Positions 18,640 through 30,743 of a stretch of DNA of 64,000 nucleotides are shown one piece after another. The stretch's first letter is position 1; each line of letters begins with the position of its first letter. The stretch lies in assembly GCA_024426085.1 (NCBI GenBank), contig CP087974.1, positions 3,948,001 to 4,012,000 of the forward strand, given 5' to 3'. The stretch comes from Rhizobium sp. RCAM05350. GTDB lineage: Bacteria; Pseudomonadota; Alphaproteobacteria; Rhizobiales; Rhizobiaceae. Below the pieces are notes generated by a model, which made no database searches, was not told the origin of the DNA, and saw only the letters and a list, made by a program, of their open reading frames with translations. The translations under genes were made by a program, and so were the position numbers.

Positions 18640-19774
18640 ATGGTTCAGCTTGAATATCGGAATGAGCGGGCGCAGATGAGTGAAAAACGAAAACTCCGTC
18701 GGTCCGGGTGGTGGTTGGCATCGTTCGCAGTCTTGGCCCTGACGTCCTGCGAGGGCGAAACGAAGCCCCCGGAAGCTGCAAAAATCACCGTTCGTGCGCA
18801 GACCGTCGAATTTGTCGATCACCGGCAGACCGTGACGCTGACCGGCGAGGTCGTTGCCCATGTCCAGACCAATCTTTCATTCCGCGTCAGCGGCCAGATA
18901 ACTGGAATGGCTGGCGGACGTCGGGTCGCATGTCACGGCCGGTGAAGTTCTGGCGCGTATCGATCCCAACGAACAAAAGGCGGATGTCCAGTCCGCCGAG
19001 GCGGCGGTGCGAGCGGCCGAAGCGCAGGTCACGCAGGCTTCCGCGTCATTCGAGCGGCAAAAGTCGCTGCTGGCGAAGAACTCGACAACACAGGAAACCT
19101 TCGATCAGGCGCAGACGGCCTTGCAGACTGCACAGGGATCGCTCGATCTCGGCCAAGGCGCTGCTTGGCACGTCCCGCGATGCACTTTCCTATACCGAGC
19201 TGAAGGCCGATGCCGATGGCATCGTCACCGAGCGCAACGCCGAAACGGGGCAGGTGGTCCAGGCTGCGCAAACCATGTTCTCCGTCGCACGGGATGGCCC
19301 GCGCGACGCCATTTTCGATGTTTATGAATCGCTGCTTTTCGAAGAGCCGGCAGAGCCGAAAATCCAGTTGGCGTTAGTCAGCGATCCCTCGGTCAAGACA
19401 GAAGGACGGATCAGCGAAATCTCGCCGACGATCAATACCGCGACGGGCACCGTGCGCGTCAAGATCGCCATGGACACAACGCCGGATCGCATGACGCTCG
19501 GCGCCCCGGTCACCGGATTTGCCAGTTCCAAGTCGAAAAAGCTGATCGTGCTGCCCTGGACTTCGCTGTCCGCGGAGGATGGAAAACCGGCCGTCTGGGT
19601 GGTGAACGACAAGGACAGCACGGTCAACCGCAAGCCGGTGACCATAGCCTCCTACGAGACGGGCCGCGTGCTTGTATCCGATGGCATTGCCAAGGGGAGG
19701 CCGTGGTGACCGAGGGTGCGAAGATGCTGCGCCCCGGCCAGGTTGTCGATGTCATCAAGGAGCAGGCGAAATGA
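18640..19774 (+). CDS. RND efflux periplasmic adaptor, lipoprotein (three frameshifts)
   Basis: The N-terminus ends in a lipobox, SFAVLALTSC, so the protein is probably a lipid-anchored periplasmic adaptor. It then shows the HlyD/AcrA pattern: barrel-sandwich (QTVTLTGEVVAHVQTNLSFRVSGQI; HVTAGEVLARIDP), a coiled-coil hairpin (SAEAAVRAAEAQVTQASASFERQ) and the second half YTELKADADGIVTERNAETGQVV. Breaks lie near 18905, 19147 and 19694, each repairable by one base. The repaired end (LRPGQVVDVIKEQAK) overlaps the start of the next adaptor by four bases. It links the pump at 20848 to an outer-membrane channel not encoded here. Confidence 0.85.
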
Positions 19775-20851
19775 GCCGGATATCGCTGGGTCTGTTTGTT
19801 GCGCCAATCATGCTTCTGATGCTGGCGGGGTGCCAGAAAAAGGAGGAGCAGGGCCAGACGGTAATCCGTCCCGTGCTGTCGCAAATCGTCGTTTCTCAAC
19901 GTCTACCCGCTCCCAGTTTCGCCGGCACTGTGCAGCCGAGGGTCCAGACCATCTTCGGGCCTCGCGTGGCAGGCTTGCTGGTCGCCCGGGATGTCGACGT
20001 CGGTGATATCGTGACGCAAGGACAATTGCTGGCGGCGCTTGATCCGACATCGCTGGAGCTTGCCGTCGGGTCCGCCCGTGCCGATCTGGCCAACGCTGAA
20101 GCGACGCTTGCAGAATACGGTCTCGGTCGAACGTCGTACGAAAGCGCTATTCAAGATCGGAACCGAAACGCAGGCGTCCGTGGAAAGCACCGAACAGGCG
20201 AGCGCCGCGGCAGAAGCGTCGGTCGTCCAGTCCCGCGCGGCCTTGTCGAAGGCAGAGGAGCAGCTTTCCTATACGCAGGTCAAAGCGGCATTCGATGGCG
20301 TGGTCATACAAACCGGCGCGGAAGTCGGGCAGGTGGTCGCCGCCGGTGCCGAGGTGGTGACCGTCGCACGACCGGATGACAGGGATGCGGTGGTGGACGT
20401 TCCTGACGGCAACGCGCTTCTGCCGGTGGGAACGCCGTTTTCGGTTTCCCTGCAGATCGATCCTGCCATGATGGTCGCCGGCAAGGTCCGCGAGGTCGCA
20501 CCGGCAGCCGATCCGGCGACGCGCACGCGCCGCGTCAAGATCGCGCTTGAAAATCCATCGGGCGCCTTCCGGCTTGGAACCACGATCACCGCCACCCTCA
20601 AGGAAGCCATTGTCGAGCAACTGGTGCTGCCGGTAACGGCCATCCTTGAGCGTGACGGCAAATCCTATGTCTGGGTGGTCGATGAGGGCGGTGGAACGGT
20701 CAAGACCCGCGAAGTGGTCAAAGGGCAACAAGCGGGCAACGGGATCGTCATCACGTCCGGCATCGATGCCGGCATGCGGGTCGTGACGGCCGGTATCCAC
20801 AGCCTTGAGGACGGCCAGAAGGTCAAAGTTGAAGACGGGGCGCAATCATGA
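19771..20851 (+). CDS. Second RND efflux periplasmic adaptor, lipoprotein (one frameshift)
   Basis: A signal with lipobox MLLMLAGCQKKEE is followed by an adaptor of the same family: FAGTVQPRVQTIFGPRVAGLLVARDVDVGDIVTQGQLLAALDP, a helical hairpin, QLSYTQVKAAFDGVVIQTGAEVGQVV and a beta-barrel domain ending DGQKVKVEDGAQ. The frame changes near 20119. The start codon overlaps the first adaptor's stop, and its stop overlaps the pump's start. Paired adaptors with one pump recall the TriABC type of Pseudomonas, where both adaptors are needed. Confidence 0.87.
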
Positions 20852-23800
20852 AGAAATTCAATCTGTCGGACTGGGCGCTCGATCACGCGTCGATGGTCTG
20901 GTATTTCATGATCGTCTTCGGTCTGCTGGGTTTCTTCTCCTATCTGAGCCTTGGCCGCGAGGAAGATCCATCTTTTACCATCAAGACCATGACGATTTCG
21001 GCGCAATGGCCGGGTGCCTCGGTCGAGGAAACCACCCTCCAGGTCACGGAACGGATCGAGCGCAAGCTCGAGGAACTGGAATCGCTGGATTACACGCGCA
21101 GCATCACCACGCCGGGCCAGACTCTCGTTTTCGTCAATCTCAAGGATACGACGAAGGCGCGGGATGTCGCCTCGATCTGGGTGACGGTGCGCAACATGAT
21201 CGGCGATATTCGCGGTCAGTTTCCCTCCGGTGTCGTCGGGCCGACTTTCAACGACCGCTTCGGCGATGTGTTCGGCAATATCTACGCGTTTACCTCCGAC
21301 GGGCTGACCCAGCGGCAATTGCGCGATTATGTCGAGACCGCTCGCCGGGAAATTCTGACGGTTCCGAATGTCGGCAAGGTCGATATCGTCGGCGCTCAGG
21401 ACGAGGTGATTTATCTCGAATTCTCGACACGGCAATTGGCTGCGCTTGGCATCAACCAGAACGATGTGATTGCCACGCTGCAGGCGCAGAACGCGATTGC
21501 GCCTTCGGGCGTCGTGCAAGCCAAGGGCGAGCGTGTCAGCATACGGGTCAACGGCCAGTTTTCCTCCGAAGACAGCTTGCGGGCCGTCAATCTGCAGGTT
21601 AACAACCGCTTCTTCCGTCTTACCGATATCGCCACCATTACCCGTGGCTATACTGATCCACCGACGGCATTGTTCCGCTACAACGGTCAGCCGGCGATCG
21701 GCCTTGCCATCGGCATGAAGCAGGGCGCCAATCTTCTGGAATTCGGCGATCATGTCGTGGAGAAGATCAGCCAGGTGGAGGCGGAACTGCCGGTCGGCGT
21801 CGGCGTGCATTTGGTCTCGGATCAGCCGCTGATCGTCGAGGAAGCCGTCTCCGGCTTTACCCGCGGTCTGGCCGAGGCCGTCATCATCGTCCTTCTCGTC
21901 AGCTTTGTCAGCCTCGGAGTGCGGGCCGGGCTCGTCGTTGCGCTGTCGATCCCGCTGACGCTGGCGATCACCTTCGTCGTCATGTCCTATTTCGACATTT
22001 CGCTGCAGCGCATCTCGCTTGGCGCACTGATCATTGCGCTCGGACTGCTGGTCGATGATGCCATGATTGCGGTGGAAATGATGGTGGCGCGGCTGGAGGC
22101 GGGCGACTCGCTGCGCAAGGCGGCGACGTATGTCTATACGTCCACCGCCTTCCCGATGCTGACGGGCACGCTGGTCACCGTTGCCAGCTTCATTCCCGTC
22201 GGCCTCAACAACAGCGCCGCCGGCGAATTCACTTTTACGCTTTTCGTCGTCATCGCCGTTTCGCTGGTGGTCTCCTGGATCGTCGCGGTGGTGTTTGCGC
22301 CGCTGCTCGGCGTGACCATCCTGCCGAAAACCATGAAGCAGCACCATGACCAAAAGGCCGTGGCGCGCGGTTGTTTTCCGGACTTCTTGGCTGGTGCATG
22401 CGCTGGAAATGGACCACGATCGCCGTGACGGTTGCGGTCTTCGGCCTGTCACTGTTCGGCATGAGCAAGGTTCAGCAGCAGTTCTTCCCATCGTCCGATC
22501 GCCTCGAACTGATCGTCGACTGGTCGCTGCCGCAAAATTCTTCGATTACCGAGACCAATGCGCAGATGGCGAAATTCGAGCAGGACAAGCTTGTCGGCAA
22601 TCCCGACGTCGAGCGCTGGTCGAGCTATGTCGGGCAGGGCGCCGTGCGCTTCGTTCTCTCCTTCGATGTCCAGCCGCCGGATACCTCGTTCGGCCAGACG
22701 ATCATCGTCACGAAGAGCCTGGAGGTGCGCGACAAGCTGCGTGCCGACCTGCAGAAATATCTGAAGGAGACTTTTGTCGGCACGGATGCCTATGTGAAGC
22801 TCTTGGATATCGGCCCGCCGGTCGGCCGGCCGGTGCAATACAGGTTGAGCGGGCCGGATATCGGCCAGGTTCGCGAGCACGCGCTCGAACTCGGCAGTGT
22901 TCTTGGCCGCAACCCGCTGCTTGGCGATGTCGTCTACGACTGGAACGAACCGGCTCGCGTCATCAAGGTGGATGTGCTGCAGGACAAGGCGCGTCAGCTT
23001 GGCGTCACCTCGCAGGATATCGCCTCGGCTCTGAACGGCATTGTCGGCGGAACGACCGTCACCCAGGTGCGTGACGACATCTATCTGATCAACGTTGTTG
23101 CCCGCGCCAAGGCGTCCGAGCGGCAGTCGATCGAGCTGCTGCGCGACCTGCAGCTTCCCGGTGCCAACGGCAATTCCGTGCCGCTCGCCGCTGTCGCAAG
23201 CTTCCGTTACGAGATGGAGCAGCCGGTGGTCTGGCGCCGGTCGCGGATGCCGACGCTCACCGTCAAGGCCGGCATTCGCGATGCGACCCAGCCGGCGACG
23301 ATTGTCGCGCAATTGTCGAAGGACGTGAACGCCTTTGCAGAAAAATTGCCGCCCGGATTCAAGATCGATGTCGGTGGTAGCGTTGAGGAAAGCGGTAAGA
23401 GCCAGGCGCCGATCGCCGCCGTCGTGCCGCTGATGCTGTTCGTCATGGCGACGATCCTGATGATCCAGCTGCAGAGTTTTTCGCGGTTGTTCCTGGTTTT
23501 CGCGGTGGCGCCGCTGGCACTGATCGGGGTAGTGGCGGCATTGCTATCCAGCAATTCGCCGATGGGCTTCGTCGCCATTCTCGGTATCCTGGCGCTGATC
23601 GGCATCCTCATTCGAAACTCGGTCATCCTGGTGGTGCAGATCGAACATCTGCGCACGGAGGGCGTGCCTCCATGGCAGGCGGTGCAGGAGGCGACCGAGC
23701 ACCGGATGCGGCCGATCATGCTGACGGCGGCGGCCGCCAGCCTGGCGCTGATTCCGATTGCCCGCGAAATCTTCTGGGGACCGATGGCCTATGCGATGAT

Positions 23801-23951
23801 GGGCGGCATTATCGTCGGTACCGTATTGACGCTGCTCTTCCTGCCGGCGCTCTATCTCGCGTGGTTCCGGATCAAGCCACCGGAAAAGACTGAAGAAGTC
23901 ACGCTGGAGGGATCGGCGGTGGCGACCACGGATGACGCCGTACCGGTTTGA
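20848..23951 (+). CDS. RND-family efflux pump, inner-membrane subunit (one frameshift)
   Basis: Repaired, this is a full-length pump of about 1034 residues. TM1 lies in MVWYFMIVFGLLGFFSYLSLGREEDPSF. The proton-relay aspartates are in the LIIALGLLVDDAMIAVE segment (TM4), and the second half starts WKWTTIAVTVAVFGLSLFGMSKVQQQFFP with the periplasmic loops and last helices to residue about 1030. One A is missing from a run near 22353, between the two halves; it should not be read as two half-pumps. Drug or lipid export driven by protons is the family role. Substrates are unknown. Confidence 0.92.
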
Positions 23952-23973
23952 CACGGCGCTTCCGGCTTGACCG

Positions 23974-25006
23974 TCACAGCATCACCACCGTCAGCTCCGT
24001 CTTATCGTACGCGAAATCGAGCGGCGTGGTTCCGGTGTGTTCCAGCACCAGCCAGTCGCTGGCGTAGAGGATCGCCACGCCGATCGCGCAATTGCCATAG
24101 GATGTGGAAGTCGCGTCGTTGTCGTTGATGCTGGCAACCACCGTCGTGCCGTTGACCTTGACGCTGACAGAAAACGCGCCCGCAGGATTGGCTTCTGACG
24201 CCAAGGCAGATGAGATAGGGGCCGGTGACCGGCACGACGAGCCGATTGCCACCGCCGGCAACGGCGATGCCGAGGGCGAAGCCGCCCTGATTGACGCTCA
24301 AAGTGGCAAAGCCGGTTTGGCTGCCGGAGGCCGGTGTCAGCACACCACCACCGCGTGTCGCGCTCACCAGCGGCCGCTGCGGCATGCGTACTTGCCCCTG
24401 TCCGGTGATACTCAGCGCCGATTTCCAAGTGGAGCCGTCGGAGCTGACCTTGATGGCAAATTCATCCGATCCGGCAAGCCCCATTTCGGCACGGCCGGAC
24501 CAGCCTGTCTGGAACAGGAGGCTCGCCGTATCGCCAGCCGCTGCCTTGTTGACCTTGACCTGATGCCCGCTGCCGTCATGGGTCAGCAAGGTGGCGGCGG
24601 CAGCGACGGCGAGCCGGTTGGTGCTGTCGGCGGTGGTGTTGATGCCGACAAATGCCGGCGTGCCGATGGCGTCGAAGGGGCTCCAGACGCTGCCGTCGTG
24701 AATTTTCAACCGGTCTTCAGCCGCAAACCAGCCGCGCCAACCTTCCTTCGGAGTCATGAAAATCCAGTCGCCATCCTGGCGGAAGGCAAGCTTGCCGCTC
24801 TTTCCGACCCAGGCAGCGGTCGGTGACGCGGTGACATTGAAACACGTTCCTTCCTGTGGATCGGATGGCGGGGTCGAAAGCGATGCGGTGATCGTCAATT
24901 GCGTCAACGCGTCGAGCCGCTGCAGGGCTTCATTATGCGTGACGTGCTTTTGCGCCTGCGACGGCAGGATGTAAGGCAGTTCCAGGTTGACGGTTGTTTC
25001 GCTCAT
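23974..25006 (-). CDS. DUF2793 protein, phage-tail-like (one frameshift near the end)
   Basis: The N-terminus (TVNLELPYILPSQAQKHVTHNEALQRLDALTQL) is the hallmark of DUF2793 proteins, followed by WVGKSGKLAFRQDGDWIFMTPKEGW and a repetitive beta-rich, Gly/Thr-rich C-terminal part of about 190 residues ending in a C1q-like or fibre-like fold (inference). The frame changes near 24207 and the true end is at 23974. The start at 25006 has AGGAGAACG just upstream. Members are met near phage or gene-transfer-agent structural genes, but nothing phage-like surrounds this copy. Function unknown. Confidence 0.75.
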
Positions 25007-25170
25007 CGGGTCCGTTCTCCTTTGCGGTGAGGAGAAGGGTATCCGCTGTTGGAGCAGGGGGGACGTCCGATCGGCTATTGCGTTGTTTGTCAAAGGAGAT
25101 CGAGACAGGACATGCCCGTCAATTCACCGGTGCCGCCGAGATTTTACGCTGGCAGCGGCGGAAGGCTGGG

Positions 25171-25946
25171 TCAGTCCTTGCCGCGCGAGACGAAATAAGG
25201 GTTGGCGAAGTCGACATCGGACTTCTGATTGCGTTTGCCGTAAGTGAGCGGACTACCGTCCATAGTTACGGTTTCGCCGCCTGCAGCGCGCAGCACTGCA
25301 TCGCCGGCAGCGGTGTCCCATTCCATCGTCCGGCTGAGGCGCGGATAGATATCGGCGAGGCCTTCGGCGAGAAGGCAGAATTTCAGCGACGAGCCGATCG
25401 ATTCGTAGTCGGTGATGCCGTGTTCGGCGAGGTAGGCGATGGTTTCCTGGCTGTTGTGGGAACGGCTCGCCAGCGCCACCAGCCGGTCGCCGCGGCTGCG
25501 ACAGCCGATGATGGTTGGCGGACCGATGTCGTGCTGGGCGGAAACCACGGCCTTTTTGGCCTTGTTGCGGGTTGCGGCATAGAGAATACCGAGCGCCGGC
25601 GCATAGACGACGCCGGCAACCGGTTCGCCCTTTTCGATGAGCGCGATATTGACGGTGAAATCGTCGTTACGGCCGACAAATTCCTTGGTGCCGTCGAGCG
25701 GATCCACGAGGAAAAACGATTTGCCCGCAATGTGCGGGATATGCCCGGCCGCAACCGCCTCTTCGGCCACAACGGGGATGTCGGGAAACGCTGCTGCCAG
25801 ACGGTCGAGGATGATCTTTTCGGCGCTCTCGTCGGCATCGGTGACGGGGAACAGTCGGCTTTGTAGCTGACTTCCGGTCCGGCATGGTAGATGTCGAGGA
25901 TCGCTTTCCCCGCAGCCACGGCCGCCGCTTCCAGAATGTCAAGCAT
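25171..25946 (-). CDS. cysQ: 3'(2'),5'-bisphosphate nucleotidase, CysQ-type (one frameshift)
   Basis: An inositol monophosphatase-fold enzyme of about 258 residues. It has the metal site VDPLDGTKEF, the upstream glutamates in VVAEE, and the C-terminal TMEWDTAAGDAVLRAAGG block. These features fit CysQ, which removes the 3' phosphate from PAP during sulfate assimilation. One G is missing near 25846 (SPVTDADESAEK reads through once restored). The ATG at 25946 starts the conserved MLDILEAAAVAAGKAIL. It is divergent from soxB. Confidence 0.87.
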
Positions 25947-26245
25947 TTTTGCTTCCTGTGCCTTCCCGCCGTCCACGGCCATGGTCTCCAAATTCGCCGC
26001 AGACGCTGAATTCCAACATCCGGAACGAGGATTATACATCCACATTCCTTACCGGTCTTTTCAAGTGTCCAGCGTGAAATTTTGTCAACTGTGCCGCATT
26101 TGGCACTGTGTCTCGGGTTCCGTTCGGATAGAGCTGCGACAGCACGGCGCGGCGCATTTTGCCGGTCTTTATCCGGGCAGTCTTTGCGCTGGTCCCGGCA
26201 TATGCAAATGTGCGTTGCAACATGGTTAGGTGAACTGGGACTGGC
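25947..26245. promoter_or_regulatory. Divergent promoter region between cysQ and soxB, with a small inverted repeat
   Basis: The 299-base gap has an AT-richer core around 26010-26100. GTGCC and GGCAC (26091-26106) form a short dyad about 140 bases before soxB. It could be a site for an activator of sarcosine oxidase genes, but no regulator gene is adjacent. No gene is seen in the gap. Confidence 0.4.
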
Positions 26246-27499
26246 ATGCGCTATTCGGCATTCTCGATCGTCAGACAAGCGCTGACGGGCAACGTCAACT
26301 GGAAGCCGGCCTGGCGCCAGCCGGAGCCCAAGCCTTTCTACGATGTGATCATAGTCGGCGGCGGCGGACATGGGCTGGCGACTGCCTATTATCTTGCCAA
26401 GGAATTTGGCCTCAAGAACATCGCCGTGCTGGAAAAGGGCTATCTCGGCTCCGGCAATGTCGGCCTGCAATACCACGATCGTGCGCTCCAACTACATGCT
26501 GCCCGGTAACGAGCCCTTCTACGAGTTTTTCGATGAAGCTCTGGGAAGGCATGGAGCAGGATCTCAACTACAACGCCATGCTGTCGCAGCGCGGCATCAT
26601 CAACCTCTACCACAATGACGGCCAGCGCGATGCCTATATCCGCCGCGGCAACGCCATGTGGATGGAAGGCGTTCCGGCCGAATTGCTGGACCGCGCCGCC
26701 TTGAAGAAGATGCTGCCGTTCCTGAATTTCGATCATGCCCGTTTCCCGATCATGGGTGGCCTATTGCAGAAGCGCGGCGGCACGGCGCGTCACGATGCCG
26801 TTGCCTGGGGCTATGCCCGCGCCGCCGACCGTCTTGGTGTCGATCTCATCCAGAATTGCGAAGTCACTGGCATTCGCCGCGACAACGGCGTGGTGACCGG
26901 CGTCGAGACGTCGAGAGGTTTCATCGGTTGCGGCAAGCTTGGGCTGGCGGCGGCGGGCAACACCTCGCGCGTCGGTGAGATGGCCGACCTGAAGCTGCCG
27001 ATCGAGAGCCACGTGCTGCAGGCCTTCGTCACCGAGGGGCTGAAGCCCGCGATCAATCACGTCATCACCTATGGCGCCGGGCATTTTTACATCTCCCAGT
27101 CGGACAAGGGCGGTCTGGTCTTCGGGGCCGAGATCGACGGCTACAATTCCTATGCCCAGCGCGGCAATCTGGCGACGGTCGAGCATGTGATGGAAGAGGG
27201 GGTGACGATGATCCCGGGCCTGTCGCGCGTGCGGGTGCTGCGTTCCTGGGGCGGGGTGATGGACATGAGCATGGACGGGTCGCCGATCATCAGCCACACG
27301 CCGATCGACAATCTTTACCTGAACTGCGGCTGGTGTTATGGCGGCTTTCAAGGCGACGCCGGCATCCGGCTGGTGTTTTGCGCATCTCATCGCCAGGAAC
27401 GAAACCCATCCCGTTGCGCGTTTCCTGCGCCTTGACCGCTTCGAGCGCGGTTATCCGATCGACGAACATGGTGCTGGTCCCCAGCCCAACCTGCATTGA
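26246..27499 (+). CDS. soxB: Sarcosine oxidase beta subunit (three frameshifts)
   Basis: About 417 residues once repaired. The N-terminal FAD-binding motif is VIIVGGGGHGLATAYYLAKE; then NVGRNTTIVRSNYML, the beta-subunit signature, and GWCYGGFKATPASGWCFAHLIA near the end. The breaks (near 26465, 26526 and 27347) each need removal of one base. The heterotetrameric enzyme demethylates sarcosine to glycine, giving H2O2 and methylene-tetrahydrofolate. The beta subunit carries covalent FMN and FAD. It heads the order B-D-A-G. Confidence 0.9.
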
Positions 27500-27507
27500 G
27501 ATCCTGA

Positions 27508-27781
27508 ATGGCAAGCCTTATCCACTGCCCGCATTGTGGCGTCCGGCCAAAGGAAGAATTTTCGATCCGGGGTGACGCATCGCTGGTCCGCCCCTGATCC
27601 GGAAGCCTCCGACGAGGCCTGGAACGATTATGTCCATATTCGCAGCAACCCGCGCGGGCGCTACCGCGAACATTGGCAGCACGTTGCCGGCTGCCGCCGC
27701 TGGCTGGTGGTCGAACGCGATACGTTTACCCATGAGGTGTTTTCGGTCACGGATGCCGCTGTGCGGGAGGCCGGCCGATGA
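27508..27781 (+). CDS. soxD: Sarcosine oxidase delta subunit (one frameshift)
   Basis: A small subunit of about 90 residues. It starts MASLIHCPHCGVRPKEEFSIRGDA, whose CPHCG is half of the zinc site; HWQHVAGCRRWLVVERDT holds the other ligands. The extra base near 27594 would otherwise stop translation at residue 29. The stop overlaps the alpha-subunit start by four bases. The symbol follows the conserved position between soxB and soxA. Confidence 0.9.
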
Positions 27782-30736
27782 CTGCCCATCGTCTCACCTC
27801 CGGCGGTCTGATCGATCGCAGTGCACCACTCGATTTTCGGTTCGATGGCCGGAACTTGACGGGTCTTTCCGGCGATACGCTCTGCATCGGCGCTTCTTGC
27901 CAGTGATCAGCTGCTGGTTGGACGCAGCTTCAAATATCACCGGCCGCGCGGCATAGTGACTGCCGGCGCTTCCGAACCGAATGCGCTGATGACGATCGGC
28001 AGGGGAGCGAGAAGCGATCCGAACACCAAGGCAACGGTTGCCGAACTCTATTCCGGGCTCGACGCTCGCAGCCAGAACCGCTTCCCATCGCTGAAATACG
28101 ATTTTGGCGCGCTGAACGGGCTGCTGTCACCGTTCCTCGGGGCTGGTTTCTACTACAAGACCTTCATGTGGCCGGCTGCCTTCTGGGAAAAGGTCTATGA
28201 ACCGATCATCCGCAAAGCGGCAGGGCTCGGACGCGCCGTGCTGGAGCGGGATCCGGAAGCTTATGAGAAATGCTGGGCGCATTGTGACCTTTTGATTGTC
28301 GGCTCCGGTCCGGCGGGGCTTATGGCGGCTCTAACGGCTGGTCGCGCCGGTCTGCGGGTCATTCTTGCAGATGAGGATTTCAGGCTGGGCGGCTCGCTGC
28401 TTGGCGAAACAGCGCCTTGGTGGTACGGCTGCGCCTGGATTTTGCCGAAACGGCGCTGGCGGAGTTCCGGTCCCTGCCGAACGTAACGATGATGCCGCGC
28501 ACCACCGTTTTCGGCTGGTACGACGACAACGTCTTTGGCGCTGTCGAGCGGGTGCAGAAGCATGTGGCGGTGCCGCAGGCGAAGCTGCCGGTCGAACGTC
28601 TCTGGCGCATCGTCGCCAAGCGGGCGCTGCTGGCAACCGGTGCCGAGGAACGGCCGCTGGTTTTCGGCGGCAATGACAGGCCCGGCGTGATGATGGCCAG
28701 TGCGTTACGCACCTATGCCAATCGTTTTGGCGTTGCCGCTGGCAAGTCGGTGGCGATTTTCACCAATGGCAGCGCCGGTTACCGGACAGCCGCCGATCTC
28801 GCGGCGCATGGTGTTGATGTCGCTGCTGTTGTCGACAGCCGTGCCGATGCCACTGACATTGCGCCGGATGGTGTCCGCGTCATTCGTTCGGCCTCCGTCA
28901 TCGACACCAAGGGGCGCAAGCGCGTTTCCGGCGTTGTCGTTGAGCGTTCTGGCTTCGAGGAGACGATCGCCTGCGACGCGATCGGCATGTCCGGCGGCTG
29001 GAACCCGGTCATCCATCTTGCCTGTCAGCGCGGTGCAAGGGCCGTCTGGTCGGAAAAGTTGCAGACCTTTCTGGCGCCGGACGTTGGCAATGGCCTCGTT
29101 GTCGTGGGATCGGCGGCCGGACGATACGGCCTGGCGGATTGCCTGAAGGATGGCGCGAAGAAGGCTTCGGCGATCGTGGCCGATCTCGGATTCTCCTCTA
29201 TTGCCGAGGTGTCACCTGCCGTCGAGGGTGAAATCGATCCGTCGTTCACGGCCCTGTGGTATTCGCCGGGCGCCAAGGCGAAGGCCTTTGTCGATTTCCA
29301 GAACGATGTTCATGTCAAGGATATCGGGCTTGCCCTGCGCGAAGGCTTTGGCCATGTCGAGCATGCCAAGCGCTATACGACGAACGGCATGGCGACCGAT
29401 CAGGGCAAACTCTCCGGCATCAATGCGACGGGTCTTCTGGCGGCCATGCAGGGCATCAGCCCGGCCGATGTCGGCACCACCACGTTCCGGCCGTTCTACA
29501 CGCCGGTTGCCTTCGGTGCTCTTGCCGGAACGTCGCGCGACGAACACGCGGCGCCGGTGCGCAAGTCGCCGCTGCACGGCTGGGCGCAGCGAAACGGCGC
29601 TGTCTTCGTCGATTCCTGGCCTGTGGTTCCGGTCGGCCTATTTTGTCCAGTCCGGTGAAAAGACCTGGCGTGAAAGCTCCGACCGCGAAGTTCGCAACGT
29701 CCGGGAAAATGTCGGCATCTGCGATGTCTCGACGCTCGGCAAGATCGAGATCTTCGGGCCGGATGCGGCCGAGTTTCTCAACCGCCTCTATTGCAATCCG
29801 TTCCTGAAGCTGCCGGTCGGCAAGGCGCGTTATGGCTTGATGCTGCGCGAGGACGGCATGGTCTATGATGACGGCACGACCAGCCGTCTGTCGCCCGGGC
29901 ATTTCGTCATGACCACCACCACGGCGCTGGCCGGCGGGGTGATGTCCCATATGGAATATTGCGCCCAGGTTCTGTGGCCGGACCTCAAGGTCCGCTTCTG
30001 CTCGTCGACCGATCAGTGGGCGCAGATGGCAATTGCCGGACCAAAGGCCCGGCTTGTGGTGCAGGCCCTGGTCGAGGACGATATTTCCGACGCGGCCTTT
30101 CCGTTCCTTGCCGCCGGGATCGTCACGTTGAAGGGTGGCGTCAAGGCGCGGCTGTTCCGGATCTCGTTTTCCGGCGAGCTGGCCTACGAGCTTGCGGTGC
30201 CTGCAGGCCTGGGTGAAGCCGTTGCCGATGCGATCATGGAAGAGGGCAGGGCGCATGGAATCTGCGCCTACGGACTGGAGGCGCTGAATGTGCTGCGCAT
30301 CGAAAAGGGCCATGTCACCCACGCCGAATTCGATGGCCGGGTCACGCCGGATGATGCGGGTTTCGGCCGCATGGTCTCCGCGCAGAAACCGGACTTCATC
30401 GGCAAGCGGCTTTCTACCCGCTATGGGCTGACGGCCGCCGACCGGATGCAGATGGTCGGATTGAAACCGGTGGAGGCGGAACAGTATATCCGCGCCGGCG
30501 CCCATCTGCTGCGCGAGGGCGCAAAGCCTTCGACGCTCAACGATCAGGGCTATGTCAGCTCCGCCTGCTTTTCGCCGACGCTCGGACACGATATTGCGCT
30601 TGCCTTCCTGAAGTCGGGGCGCGAACGTTATGGCGAGCGCGTCGTCGTCTGGGACAAGCTGGCAGGCGCCGAGGTGGTTGCGGAGGTCTGCAACCCGGTC
30701 TTCGTCGATCCCGGCAATGCAAAGCTGAATTCTTGA
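27778..30736 (+). CDS. soxA: Sarcosine oxidase alpha subunit (three frameshifts)
   Basis: The large subunit of about 985 residues. An N-terminal 2Fe-2S-like fold segment (LLVGRSFKYHRPRGIVTAGASEPNAL) precedes an NAD-binding Rossmann domain (LLIVGSGPAGLMAALTAGRAGLRV) and a C-terminal folate-binding aminomethyltransferase-like domain (ENVGICDVSTLGKIEIFGPDAAEFLNR). Breaks lie near 27881, 28413 and 29620, and each is repaired by one base with the family sequence running on. It binds NAD and tetrahydrofolate in the heterotetramer. It overlaps soxD and is followed eight bases later by soxG. Confidence 0.9.
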
Positions 30737-30743
30737 GGCGGAT

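Noticed and set aside
20848..23951. Two half-size RND pump genes
   Set aside because: The halves abut at a run of A bases with one base missing and together give exactly one normal pump with no duplicated domain.
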